Of a stretch of DNA of 64,000 bases, positions 1 through 11,262 are shown piece after piece. Origin of the DNA: Anaeramoeba flamelloides. Its lineage: Eukaryota > Metamonada > Anaeramoebidae. Each line of letters starts with the position of its first letter. The stretch's first letter is position 1. A model generated the notes under the pieces. It saw only the letters and a list, made by a program, of their open reading frames with translations. It searched no databases and had not been told where the DNA came from. The DNA lies in the NCBI GenBank assembly GCA_027625915.1, contig JANTQA010000029.1:186001-250000 (forward strand). The letters are read 5' to 3'. The translations under genes and the position numbers were made by a program.

Positions 1-1006
1 AGTGAGGGTCAATAGTTTCCAAAATATTTTATCTCTTACAAGTTGATTTAATATTTTGGTGTGCTGAGTAAGATAATTAAAAATTTTATTCTCAATTTTT
101 TATATTTGTAAGAAAAAATTTTTTTAAAATTTCTGCAAAAATAATCTCAAAAAATAAAAATTTAACATTTTATCTTTGTTAAAATAAAATTAATAATTCC
201 AAACTTTAGAATTGGTTAGGGAATTCTCAAGGTTTTTATTCAACAATTAAATCCTCATGTCTTGAAAATAAATATAATTTGTTGAAAATATTCAAAAAAG
301 TAATGTTCAATGCTTTGTATTCAAAGCTTGTTATGAAAAAAGTTCACTTGATTATCTTCTTTTAAATTCTTAAATCTGGCTGGCTATTTAGGGATTCTGA
401 GTTTACTAAACAGGTACCCAAATAGAATCAATATAATAACCATAAAAATAATATATATCCAAATTCCAATATAAATTTTAGAAAGCCCAAAATTAATATA
501 AGAAAAGTACAAAATAAAGTAAAATTTTACTCCATTTATTATTCAAAAGCCAGTGTCCAATACTACATTCTAATTTGTTAAATGTCCTAAAGTTAAATTG
601 AAATTTTTGATTTTTATTAATCAAACGATTTTAAAAATGCCACTCTTGTGTTTAAAAAGAAATTACAATTTCTTTCCTCAAAACTATCAAATTTCCAAAA
701 AAGATTTGGTAACCATCAATATATAGTGTTTAAAAAGTAACCAAACAAAAAAGTATTCTATTTTTTATGAAAAACTAAAAAATGACCAAACAATTTATAA
801 TTTTACGTGTCATTCAGAACAAGAATAGTATAACCCCTTTAAATACTTTCAAGACTTTTTGGAACTTTCAGACTGACATTCCTCAAAATTTCAGTCTCTG
901 ATATTCTTTCAAATTTTTTCAAATTTCAAATACTGTATACACACTTTTATAAATCAAAAAAAGTGTAAAAAAAATAATTTACAAAAGATAACATTTTGTA
1001 ATTTAA
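1..1006. other. Intergenic, no gene seen
   Basis: A/T-rich non-coding sequence upstream of the phosphatase gene and of repeat B1. The open frames are short and of low complexity. Apart from short imperfect repeats such as GTGTTTAAAAAG near 648 and 727, I see nothing recognisable. Confidence 0.6.
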
Positions 1007-2128
1007 GGGACTAGTCTTCTTTGACAACCAGGTAAAATTTTAAAATATGTTATTGGTGGTATTTTCTACTTACAAATTTTGTCGATCCCAAGTGTCAAAA
1101 AATTCTGATCGACATAGAAAGCCATAAAAAAGAATATTTTTATTTAGATAAGATCAATTTTTTTTTCCCTTTTTTCTGAAAAAGAAAACATATTAAATTC
1201 GTTTTTTTTCTCACAATTTACCTAGTTTTTACCCCGCTTATTGTAAGTTGGATCATTATTATACAATAACATTTCTTTGTTACCTGTAATATTAATATAA
1301 AGATTTTTTTTCTTTTTTGGGATAAAACTTTTAGTTAACAAAAAAAATTGATATATTTAACCGATTAAAAAATAATTGTATTTTTTTAAGAATAGTAGTT
1401 ATAATAATCAAAGTTTTAAAGTCATGTAAAAATTTCACTCTGAATTTTTGTTTTTGTATTAAGACAAAATTCGATTTTTCAAAATAAAATTTTCTTGAAG
1501 ATATTTGGGAATTAGTTAATTTTATCCTCACAATTCAAAATCATTTTTTTTCTGCCAAAAATGAATTGAATTGTTATAAGGATTCTTGTAAATAAGACCA
1601 AACAATTTGTTAAAAAAATTTTTCAAAATTGAAAATTTTTTTGCAATTTTTTTTCATTTTTTGAAAACCAGAAAACAACTTTTTCAAAAACTTTAAATAA
1701 AAAAATTTTTTTGCTTAATAGATCTCAATTTAATTGATAAACTGTGATTAAGCTTCTACCGAATATTCATTTATTGAATCACCTCTACTTCCTTTAGTTT
1801 TATTGGCTGAGACTTGAATTGAAATGTCAATTATTAAGAATAACTAAATAATTATTTTCTTCCAGAATCAATACTTTTCAACCTAAAACAAAAAATATGT
1901 TTTCCCATTTTCAAGAATTAACTTAATTCTTAAACAAAATAATAGGTTACTTTTTTTTGTTTTATATTGGAAACATGTAAATTTTGAATTTCAAAAAAGA
2001 GACTCAAATCAATAAATTGTTTAAATGAGGCTAACTCATCCATTTCTACAAGTCGAAACACAAATTACAAAAAAAAATTTTGAAAATCTTGACAAGATTT
2101 CATTTTATTTTCAAAAATTACTACTTCC
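1007..2128 (+). mobile_element. MITE family B, copy B1 (TTAA-flanked)
   Basis: Non-autonomous DNA-transposon-like repeat with no coding capacity. The left end is TTAA followed by GGGACTAGT; the right end reads ...CTACTTCC followed by TTAA. The whole of copy B2 (50832-51636) aligns with it in reverse orientation, including a distinctive internal block ending near TATTGGTGGTATTTTCTAC. B1 is about 317 bases longer than B2 because of an extra segment at roughly 1140-1450. A TTAA target duplication is typical of piggyBac and Kolobok transposons; the exact superfamily is my inference. Confidence 0.75.
1140..1450. mobile_element. Segment inserted in MITE B1
   Basis: About 310 bases present in B1 but absent from B2. 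Alignment of the two copies breaks after AGAATATTTTT and resumes just before AAGACAAAATTCG. GAATATTTT on the left and GAATTTTTG on the right may be a degenerate target duplication. No inverted ends or coding sequence are visible, so the class is unknown. Boundaries are approximate. Confidence 0.45.
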
Positions 2129-2468
2129 TTAATTGAAATTTTTTGCAAGTTATCTGAAAGAAATATGTTTTTAGCTTTCAAAAACCTGAAGACTGTTTTT
2201 TTATAAAAACCCAAAAAGGGAAAGTTGTTTTCAGTACAAGTTATTCTAAGTTCTAATAATCAAAACTTTTTATATTGAAAGTTTTTGACGATTTTGATCT
2301 TTTAATATCTTTCAAAATTTAAAATAATCTCAAAAAAACAAATGTGTTTTCAAGTTCCAAAAAAGTGACTACAATTTTTGGGTAATTGTTGCAATATTTT
2401 ACTCTTTATTTTACATTTTTTTCAACCTTTGTTAAAAACCCAAAAGTTATTTTTAACCCAAACAATCC
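2129..2468. other. Upstream region of the phosphatase gene
   Basis: A/T-rich 340 bases between MITE B1 and the start codon at 2469. It should contain the promoter and 5' UTR, but I cannot point to a specific element. Confidence 0.4.
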
Positions 2469-5400
2469 ATGACAAATGTTCAAAGAAAAAAAAACCTCTC
2501 AAGGTTCTCAAGAAATAATTTAAATGTTAAACCAATCAACGAAGTGGATGAAAAAGAAAAAGACAATGAAAATAAAAAAGAAAAGGAAAAAGAAAAACAG
2601 GCAAATTGCGGGAACGATCGTGTTGTAAAAACTGTACCTCCCTTAGTCAGAACACCTTTATCGACCGATGTTTTGTTTCCAAACGAAGGAACGATTCCTG
2701 ATCATTTAACTTTACGTAAACATCTGTTTAATGAAGGGAAACTAAAAAAAAAAGATGCAATCAAGCTTATTCTGACAACAAAAAAAGTTTTAAAAAAAGA
2801 AAAAAATCTTGTCAGATTTTCATCACCTGTCGTAATATTTGGCGATCTTCATGGAAAATTTTATGACTTATTAAATTATATCGATACAATGGGCGAGTGT
2901 GATCAAAAGACAAACAAATTCCTGTTTCTAGGTGATTATGTTGATCGTGGTTTTTTTGGTATTGAAATCATTTTTTATCTATTTGCATTAAAAATATGCC
3001 TTCCAAATGCTTGCTATTTACTTAGAGGTATGTTGTTAATTGTTTTCAATTTTTTTTTATTTATTTTTTGTGATAATTCCAATTCTCTCTTGCATTAATT
3101 TTTTTTGATTTTGACATTTTTAAATCTGATTCGGAAATTCTGTTTTGAGGAATACTGCTGTCTTTTGTTTTTGAGACTCTTTGGAATTTTAATAATACCA
3201 TTTTGGCTTGTAATGAAAGAAGTGCTTTGCTTCTCAATTTTTAATGTAAAATACTACTTTAACTAAAACGAAAATTTGATTATTTTTTGATTGAAAGAGA
3301 TCTCTAAAAATTTCGTTTTATTGAAAAGAAAGAGGAGTAATTTTGTTAACAAAAATAATTGTAGACAAGCTCTTTTTCAGAATAAGTACTTACAAAACCT
3401 ATTTTTTTTTTTGAAAAGCAGGAGATTTCACTTTTGAGAGTAATTATTAATAGGGATTTTAAGTGGAAATAAAAAAACGATTTATTTGACATACGATAAT
3501 GCCGCAATAGCAATACTTTCAATTAAGTGTTAGGAATTTAAATTTTTATAATATTTAAAAGCACTTCTACAATAACCACATGTTCGAAACCAATTTTTTA
3601 GATTATCCCACTGAAAAAATTTATTAATTTATTTTTAAAATTAAAATTAATTTTCAAAATTTATAAATAAGTGAAACAAATAAATCTAATGTGTTCAACT
3701 TTTCTAAATATGTGAAAAACCTATGTCCTAATTTTTTAAGTTTTTTTTTAATTGTATTCATTATTTTTCCAAAAACTCGAAACCTCTCCCGTCAATAAGC
3801 ACCCAAAAAGTTTTCTATTTGTTGTAAAAATTAAGGATTTCGTAAAAAAACATAAAAAATTAATCTATAAATTATGAAAATGAAATTGAAAAAAATATTT
3901 TGATTTAATACAAAAATTCAAGATAAACAATTTGTTATATTGTATCTGAAATAACCAATAAGGTAATCTCTTCGGCTCATTTTAAAAAATGAATCTGATT
4001 TTATTTTTTCTTATGTTGAGGTACATGTTTAATTAAGGATTAATCATAATATGAAAAAATGTTACAAGTTAACCTAATTTTACTTGAATTTATTTATTTA
4101 TTTATTTATCCTCTATCCCAAAGAAAACATTTTAAACCCCCCGAAAAAGAAAATTCAAATCATTTACCTTCATTTCAAGATTGGATTTTAAAATTCCCAT
4201 GATTTTTTGTTTTTGATTTACTTCCTGATTATTTTTGTTATGAATGATTTGGAATTTTGATTTTGTATTCTTTTGGTATATTTAATTAGGTACAAACTCA
4301 AGTTTGGACAAGTATAATAAAATTATTAGTTTTTTTAAAAAAATTTGAAAAAAACTCACAAAAACTTACTTTTGAAAATATCTTTTCCAAATAATAATTT
4401 TGATTTTTTTATAAAGCGTGGCAAATTTTTTTTAATTTGAAGAAAATTTTGAATCTAAAAAAAAAAATATTTTGCCATAGCCGAACATAAACTGAGAATT
4501 TTTCATTTCTTTATTTTATTTTATTTTTTTTTTTTGATAAGTGAGTCAAGTTTACAGGGATTTACTTCCTTAAATAATAACAATAAAAAAGTTTACAGGG
4601 TTTTAAATTTTAACATAAAAAGTCAAATTGAAGAAGATTGCAGATTTTTTAAACAAGATATCTTTAACTTTCTGATCAAAGATTAAACTTTTCAACAACT
4701 ACATTCAAAATACAAAAACATTTTATCATCTCTAGTATAACCATACAGGTATAATTATTAGTGGAGGTCCATGATGGACCCTGATACTAGAGTCAAAATA
4801 GATTCAAAAAGTAAAATATGGCAATTTAATATGTATCTTTCTATTTTTTAGATATTGACTATGAGATCTTGAAAATTAATTTTTGTTTTTTTGACAAAAT
4901 ATTTTTAAATTTTTTCAAACAAAAAAGAACAATTATTAATTAAACTTATAATATTTTTTTGAATCTAGTTTTCTTAAATAAAATTTTCAATTCATAATTT
5001 ATTTTTTGAATACCAAAACTTCAATATTTAATATTAAATACTTTTTCTTCTTTTTTTCATATTATTATTTATTATTTATTACTTTAATAGGGTAGTTTTT
5101 TTTTTCCATTTCAACATGTTGAAAAGATAATTTGAAAACCAAAATATATCATACTTATGATCATTAATATGGATAAATTAATTCAATATTAAACCCAAAT
5201 GATATATATATATATATCTGGATTTAAATTTTTAACACATCTTTCTTTTCATTTTTTATTTTCTTTTGATAATTTATTATTTAACAAATTATTTCATTTG
5301 GTATTTTTTTTTAATATATTTACTTGCAAAATATCATGTATAGCAACCATGAATGTCGAAACTTGACAACATTTTTCAATTTTAAAAATGAGGTTTTAGA

Positions 5401-6790
5401 AAAATATGATGAAGATATTTACAACCACATAACTGATGCATTTGATTGTTTACCATTAGCAGCAATTGTTGACTCGCAATTTTTTTGTGTTCATGGTGGC
5501 ATCTCACCGAAATTAAAGCATGTCGAGCAGATAAATAACATCAACAGATTTAAAGAAATTCCGACAAATGGGCTTTTTGGAGATTTGTTATGGTCTGATC
5601 CTGATCCAAATTACAATGACATTGAAAAAACAAAAAAATATTTTACAAGAAACACCGCAAGGAGCTGTTCTGTTAATTATTCATTCCATGCTGTGCGAAG
5701 GTTTTTATTATTAAACAAATTAACGTGTGTAATTAGAGGGCACGAAGCACAGGACGAAGGATTTAAAATGTATTTAAAAAGAAAAGAAACAAAATTCCCA
5801 TCATTGATTACAATTTTCTCAAGCCCCAATTATGTTGGAATATATGACAACAAATCTGCAGTTTTTAAATACCAACCAAAATCGGTAACTATTAAAGAAT
5901 TCCAAGGGGTGCCAGAGCCATATTGGTTACCAAAATTTTTAGATGTATTTGGTTGGTCAGCTCCATTTTTAACAGAAAAAATAACTTCAGTTTGGGAAAC
6001 TCTAGCAAGTCTCAAGGAAAAAGAAGACGAAGATGAAAATGATGATATTGAAAATGAGGAAGATGTTTTTGAAGGCATCGGCACAGTTGTAGAAACAAAA
6101 ATAATTTCAAACAAAAAGGATCCAAAGGGCAATACTAAAATAAATGATGAAGATGAAAATGAAAATGACAATAACAGCTTTTTATCTGTAAAAAGAGGAC
6201 AAATTATTAAAACAAAGGTTGTTTTTTTATTAGGATTAATGAATGATTTTAATAAAATTAGGAAAAAAAAGGGAATAAAGTTTCTCTCCAAGAAAGGAAT
6301 CAAAAATGTTCGCAGAGGGCACTCGATTGTACTTTCTTCTGTTTTACAACGCGGTATCTCAAATCCCTTTAAAATACAAAGAAATAAGAAAATCAATAAA
6401 AAGGGTTTATTGAGATCAATGTCTTTCCAAGAATTTGAATTAGAAGACAAAATACTTTTAAAAAAATTGGCAATGAAATTAGATCTGATTTCAAATTCAG
6501 ATCAGAATTACAAAAAAAATCTTAATCATTCAAAAACAAAAAATATTTTATATAATAATTCTTTAAATGAAATAGAAAACGAAAACGAAAAGGAAAACGA
6601 AAATGAAAAGGAAAATGACAACGAAAAGCAAAAGGAATTTGAAAAGGAAATTCAAAACCTTAAAATGGAAAATCATATTAAAAAATCAAAAATTCCTCAA
6701 GTAATTGAAATTGAAAGAGCTACAGAAACTAAAAAAATAACACAAAATAAAAAAATAATTAAAAAAAAAATTAACAAAATAAAAAAATAA
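2469..6790 (+). CDS. Calcineurin A-type Ser/Thr phosphatase (PP2B catalytic subunit)
   Basis: Metallophosphatase of the PPP family, closest to calcineurin A, which dephosphorylates Ser/Thr residues under Ca2+/calmodulin control. Exon 1 is 2469-3027 or 3028; exon 2 starts at 5344 and ends with the stop at 6790, giving about 668 residues. All PPP signatures are present: GDLHG (about 125-129), GDYVDRG (155-161), NHE (188-190, split by the intron), HGG (237-239), GHEAQ (319-323) and SSPNY (346-350). The segment around PYWLPKFLDVFGWSAPF is calcineurin-specific, not PP1/PP2A-like. A basic amphipathic stretch at about 471-496 sits where calcineurin binds calmodulin. The acidic linker and Glu-Asn-Lys-rich tail make it longer than the usual 500-520 residues. 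The junction is one base out with strict GT-AG splicing: GG+C is needed to restore LLRGNHEC. Confidence 0.9.
3029..5343 (+). other. Long intron of the phosphatase gene
   Basis: About 2.3 kb of A/T-rich DNA separating LLRG from NHEC of the phosphatase signature. The donor resembles GTATGT and the acceptor is TATAG before CAACC. It holds a (TTTA)n run near 4088, a hairpin at 4730-4792, a short direct repeat GTTTACAGGG at about 4550 and 4590, and (AT)n near 5201. I see no additional exon and no clear transposon in it. Confidence 0.75.
4730..4792. repeat. Double-stem hairpin in the phosphatase intron
   Basis: The outer arms CTCTAGTAT (4730-4738) and ATACTAGAG (4784-4792) are exact complements. 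An inner perfect stem, GGTCC / GGACC (4766-4780) with loop ATGAT, lies inside. The block is much richer in G and C than its surroundings. It could be a degraded foldback element or a structured RNA; nothing tells which. Confidence 0.5.
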
Positions 6791-7243
6791 TTGAATGAAT
6801 GATCAATCTTTTTGGGTACTTATTGTTAAAGAATAAATAAATCAATTAGATTTAATTTTTTATTTCTTTTTTGAAAAAATGTTATTTTTATTATTTTTTT
6901 TAATAGAAACCTTATATGTTCAAAAAAACCTATTTTTATTTATTTATATTGTGAATTAAAAAATTGTGATCCAACAAAATTTTTCTTTGTTTATTGTTAG
7001 TTTTTTTTAATTTTTGAAATAAAAGAAAAATTTATTTAATTTTCCCGTATATTTCTCAAATTTAAAAAAAATCACTGTTAGCTTTACTTGAGTTTTTTGT
7101 TTTATCAGTAAAATACTTTGATTTTCATTTGGTTTTTTTGAGTTTTTGAAATAAACCGAAAATTTATTAAAATTTTCTCTTTATTTCAAAAAGTAAAAAA
7201 AACCTAGAAAACTTCACAAAATAAACAGAAAACCTCAAGAAAA
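6791..7243. other. 3' flank of the phosphatase gene
   Basis: A/T-rich region after the stop codon, with an AATAAAT-type candidate polyadenylation signal within 60 bases of the stop (near 6832). Nothing else is recognisable. Confidence 0.45.
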
Positions 7244-7638
7244 TTTAGCCACTCTACGACAATTGCTCAAATTCTAAATTTATTTAGATTTTTTGTATGC
7301 AATTTATAAAGTAGTCTAAGATTATAAATCAAAACATCTTTTTTCTTTCAAAAATGAAAAGAAATAATTATTTTTAATTAAAGGTTAGAAAAAGAGAAAG
7401 AAAAGCAATGAAATAAAAGAGAGATAAAAAAAAATTACAAAAAAAGTAATAATCTTCAATAAGGGGTTTATATTGTTCCAAAAGTGTTGAATAGATTAAT
7501 ATTGTTTCCTTTTATTTTTAATATTGTCCAAACTACCTGAAATACCCACACAAAAATTTTGCCAAACTTGCTTGAAATTCATCATTTTCGCATCATTTCG
7601 TTAATACCGTACTTGACGGTAGTGGAACTCAATGCAAA
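7244..7638 (+). mobile_element. MITE family E, copy E1 (shorter copy)
   Basis: Shares with E2 (14889-15441) the left block CACTCTACG...AAATTTATTTAG, the block CTTTCAAAAATGAAAAGAAA followed by a purine-rich AAAGAGAAAGAAAAGC stretch, and the right block ACTTGACGGT. It is about 160 bases shorter than E2 and lacks clear terminal CTTGRCC repeats, so the ends are approximate. No coding sequence. Confidence 0.6.
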
Positions 7639-7779
7639 TCATTGTATCTTTAAGAAGAATTGAAATATTTTACAACTTTTCTCTTCTTCAATATCTTTCT
7701 AATTAAATTAGAACAACATTGTTGATTATTATTCTTCTTCTCTATTTTTTAATTAAAAAAAAAAAAAATACTGAAAATA

Positions 7780-8347
7780 AACTCTCTTTCAGTTATATAT
7801 GACCAGTTTTATTGAAGAAATAGAACCAAACCTATAATTTTAATCCAGTTTTTTTATCAAAATAAATTTTGAATTTTTATATAAGATTCAATTTTTTCAT
7901 TTTTTTTTTAACTTTTTCTGACTTTTTTTTTTTTATTTTTCTTCTGTTTTTCTTATTTCTTATTTATTTTTTTAGAAATTCAATTCAGAAAAAAAGAAAA
8001 AAACAATTTTTGAAAACTATAAATTAAATTCAAGAAAGCTGAGATTATATAATTTGTTATCAAAATAATACATTTACAGAAAAATATAATTATTAAAAAT
8101 TATAATTTTCCAAAGTAATTTGAGAAATTTTAAATGAGACATCCAGATGAAAGTAACTCAATTTTTTTTAACATTTATTTTTTTTTCTAATATTTTAGCG
8201 TGCTCAGTTTTTTTCTTTTATGATAATCAACTCTAATCTGATTTTTTTATTTATTTTATTTCTTCAATAATCTTATATTATTTGATTCTTAAATAAAAAA
8301 GTTGATTTTTTAATTTTTCTTTCGGCTTCTCTCTCTGAAAACAAGTT
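7780..8347 (+). mobile_element. MITE family C, copy C3
   Basis: Flanked by TA (7778-7779 and 8348-8349). Left terminus AACTCTCTTTCAGT; right terminus, read inward on the other strand, AACTTGTTTTCAG. It aligns along its length with C2 (40923-41456), for example at ATTGAAGAAATAGAACCAAA on the left and GTGCTCAGTTTTT...TTTTATGAT near the right end. Non-coding. Confidence 0.7.
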
Positions 8348-8470
8348 TATAGCAAAACTATTTTTTTGAAAAAAAAAGGAGACTAAAAAAAAATAAAAAG
8401 TAAAAGTTAGAAAATATTTTATTATTGATGAAATTTTTCAAAAAAATCAAAGAAAAAAATAATTGTTTGA

Positions 8471-8770
8471 AATATTCTCGAAAATACCCAAAATTGGAAA
8501 ATACTCAAAAAGTTTTTAAACCACTTAAAAAAACTTTTTGAATAACTTTACATAGATCGAAATGTTTGAGATAATTATTTATGATAAAATTACTAATTTA
8601 CTTTAGACATATTATTTTTTTTTTTGAATTTTCTACTAGGAGCTCTATGAAGAGTTTTTATTATCTTTTGAGTATATTTGGATATATATGTACTTTTTAG
8701 GCTAATTATATGTGTATTCGGGGTATATTTTAGGTGATTTTGCATTGGGCTAGGTTAGATTAAACTTATA

Positions 8771-8816
<46 letters not shown>

Positions 8817-9259
8817 GGGGGGGTTAAAAAGGTTAAATATTCTATCAATTGGGTTATCTTGGATATCACATGTGTGTAATAGTAGATATAACTTTCCAAA
8901 TTTCGTTGAATTTAGAATAACAAACATTTATTCTCAAAATTGTGAGTAATGGTAAATAATTATAAATGCTCTTTACAAAGATATTTTCTCTGATTTTTTA
9001 ATAAGATTTAGTAATGAGCAGAAATAATAAAAATATTTAAGATATCAATTCTTCTGTTACATAATTACTTGAAAACTTTTTCTCAAAATTTGTAATTTTT
9101 AAAGTTAATTCTATACTAGAAAATATTTTAACTGTATAATTACGATTCTATAATTTAAATGGGTAAACATTTCAGTTTGTTAAAAGTTCTTCAAAAAGTT
9201 TTACAGCTGTTTAAAATATTTTCTAAATTTTTTGAATTTCAGGTATTTTCGAGAATATT
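8471..9259. mobile_element. Long-armed foldback MITE (family I)
   Basis: The arms begin AATATTCTCGAAAATACC on both sides and can be followed for about 80 bases clearly and up to about 180 bases weakly, including the blocks AACTTTTTGAA and GAAATGTTT. The centre contains the T43G8 tract. The target duplication is not clear. No transposase is encoded; the 66-residue open frame at its right edge is a by-product of the arm sequence. Confidence 0.65.
8773..8823 (+). repeat. T43-G8 homopolymer junction
   Basis: A run of 43 T is followed directly by 8 G and then TTAAAAAGG. The mirror situation on the other strand is at 15611-15632 (C8 then A14, preceded by CCTTTTA). Both read T-run, G8, T, AAAAGG in the same orientation. 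Run lengths are likely unreliable. Confidence 0.7.
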
Positions 9260-9593
9260 GATAATTTTAAAATATTTTTTTTTCTTATTATTGAATAATT
9301 ATTGTATTATAAAATTAATATTTATAAATAATATCATTTTTATTTCTCCTCAGAATTAAAAAAAAATTCCTTAAACTTTAATTTTTGAATAAATTTAAGA
9401 AATCTAAAATTAATCAAAATTTTATATCAAAATATAAAAATTTCACTTTTGTATAGAGTTAAAATGAATTATTTTATTATATTATTAAGAATTTATTAAT
9501 CTATAAAATCAGGATTTAATAAAATCTTTATTAAACCCATTGATAAAAGATGGCACCCACCTGAACTAAAATAAATTATCATATGTATATAAA

Positions 9594-10123
9594 AACCCCA
9601 ATTCAAAATTTTTAACACACCAAAATTTGATTTGTTAAAAAAAAACTTATTTAATCAATTCAAGAAGATTTACCAAATTAGAGTCTTTCACTAATTGAAA
9701 TGTTACCAATTATTTATAAATTACAATACTCACAAAATAATAAATAAATAATTATCAATAATAATAAATCATCGGTGTGCTAAAAATTTTGGAGAGAGCA
9801 AAACAAAAAAATACATTTGTAAATTTGTTTAAACTCTATTAGGAATATTGATCGATCAAATGGTTAGATACTACCAACTAATTTTATTTGAGTTCTTCTA
9901 TTTGGAACAACTCAACTTTAACCTAATATCTATTGTTCGAAAAAAATTTTGATTCAATGAAACAAATTACGTAATACAAACAATTAAATGAAAACAAAAA
10001 CTCAAAGATGAAAAAATGTTTTTCATATTTTATAAAAATCAAAATTATCTTCAATTTCAACGAAATTGTAGTATTGTGATTGTTGGAACGTTTTAGCTGT
10101 GTGTAAAATTTTGAATTTTAGTT
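9594..10123 (+). mobile_element. MITE family A, copy A1
   Basis: Left end AACCCCAATTCAAAATTTT then ACACACC; right end, read on the other strand, AACTAAAATTCAAAATTTT then ACACACAGC. The right flank is TA; the left TA appears mutated. It aligns throughout with A2 and A3, including the blocks TATTGATCGATCAAA and ACTTTAACCTAATATC. It lies in the intergenic region upstream of Sec24. Non-coding. Confidence 0.8.
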
Positions 10124-11262
10124 TATATATAATGTAAATCATAAATTCATTCAGAATATAGTCCCTTCAATACTTTTAAACTTTTTTTAATTATTACAAA
10201 AAGTAAAATATATTAATTTGTCATTTATTTATTGGTTATTTTAAGACTTAATATTTTAATAAAATAATTATTTTAAAAAAAAATATTTTTTCAATATCTT
10301 TTCAATAAGTCGTAAAAAGAGTTAAAATTCTTGAAAAAATAATTTTTATCAAATATTAAGTCATAAAAAGAGATTTATTAATTGTCTTTAATTAATTAAT
10401 TCACAATTGCAATTCCAAAAAATACCAATAGATAATTTTTGGGATAGAGTACATTTTTTGAAAATCTAATATCGATTTTCAATATTGAAAAATATTGAAT
10501 GAGCTTCCTCTCTTTTCTTTTTAATGAAATTTTAATAGAAGATCAATTTTTTAAGATTATTCAAGGAAATCCAAACGTTAAATCTCAAGCAAAAAAAAAA
10601 ATCTTAAATCCAAAATAAATTAAAATTTTATATAAAATATAGTCCTTTTGAATATTTACAACTTTTTGAAAACTTTTATCAAGTTTGATATTGAAAAAAA
10701 GTGAAAACTTTTTCAATAATAAAAACTTTTTTAAAGTGATAAATTTGAATAAAATAAGAGATCAAAACTTTTAATTTAACAACCGATGTTAGGGTTGGAC
10801 TAACATAACTTTTTTTTTAAAAAAAAGTCCTTACTTTATTAAAACAGAAAACTTTAAAAATGTATATATTCTGATTATCTCTAAAAAAAGTTTTAACTTT
10901 TTAAAATTGACTTCAACAAGATATAAATATTTTTTAATTTGACTATGTCTGTGAATTCAAAAGAGAAATAATCATTTATAGAACTATTTGTAGGGATACT
11001 GAAAGTCATTTAACAAGACGAGAATTGAAAAGGTTCCAATGTTTACAGCGAGAAAAAATCAGAACTATTGAGAAAGGTTTATGTAACGTGTTATTAAATA
11101 ATCATTTTCTATTTTTCACAAAATAATTCTTTCTTTGGAGAATGTTTATACCTTTGTTCACTTACACGTTTGTTCCATTCAGGAATATGAAATCCAATAT
11201 TAGCTTTGACTTAAGTTTCATTTTCATTTTTTTTCTTTTTTCTTTTTTCTTTATCCAAGAAT
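10124..11262. other. Upstream region of Sec24
   Basis: About 1.1 kb of A/T-rich DNA. AAGTCGTAAAAAGAG (10308) recurs as AAGTCATAAAAAGAG (10359), and the segment around 10240 pairs imperfectly with that around 10350, giving a weak foldback. CT/T-rich sequence directly precedes the Sec24 start. No promoter element can be named. Confidence 0.4.

Noticed and set aside
4766-4784. C/D-box snoRNA (ATGATGG followed by CTGA)
   Set aside because: The two boxes are only a few bases apart and both lie inside the hairpin; spacing and terminal stem do not fit a C/D snoRNA.
5830-6450. 206-codon minus-strand frame over the phosphatase tail
   Set aside because: Antisense of the conserved phosphatase exon and its acidic linker; no family resemblance.
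8773-8823. Telomere-like repeat
   Set aside because: It is a simple T-run then G-run, not a tandem short telomeric unit, and lies inside a foldback element.
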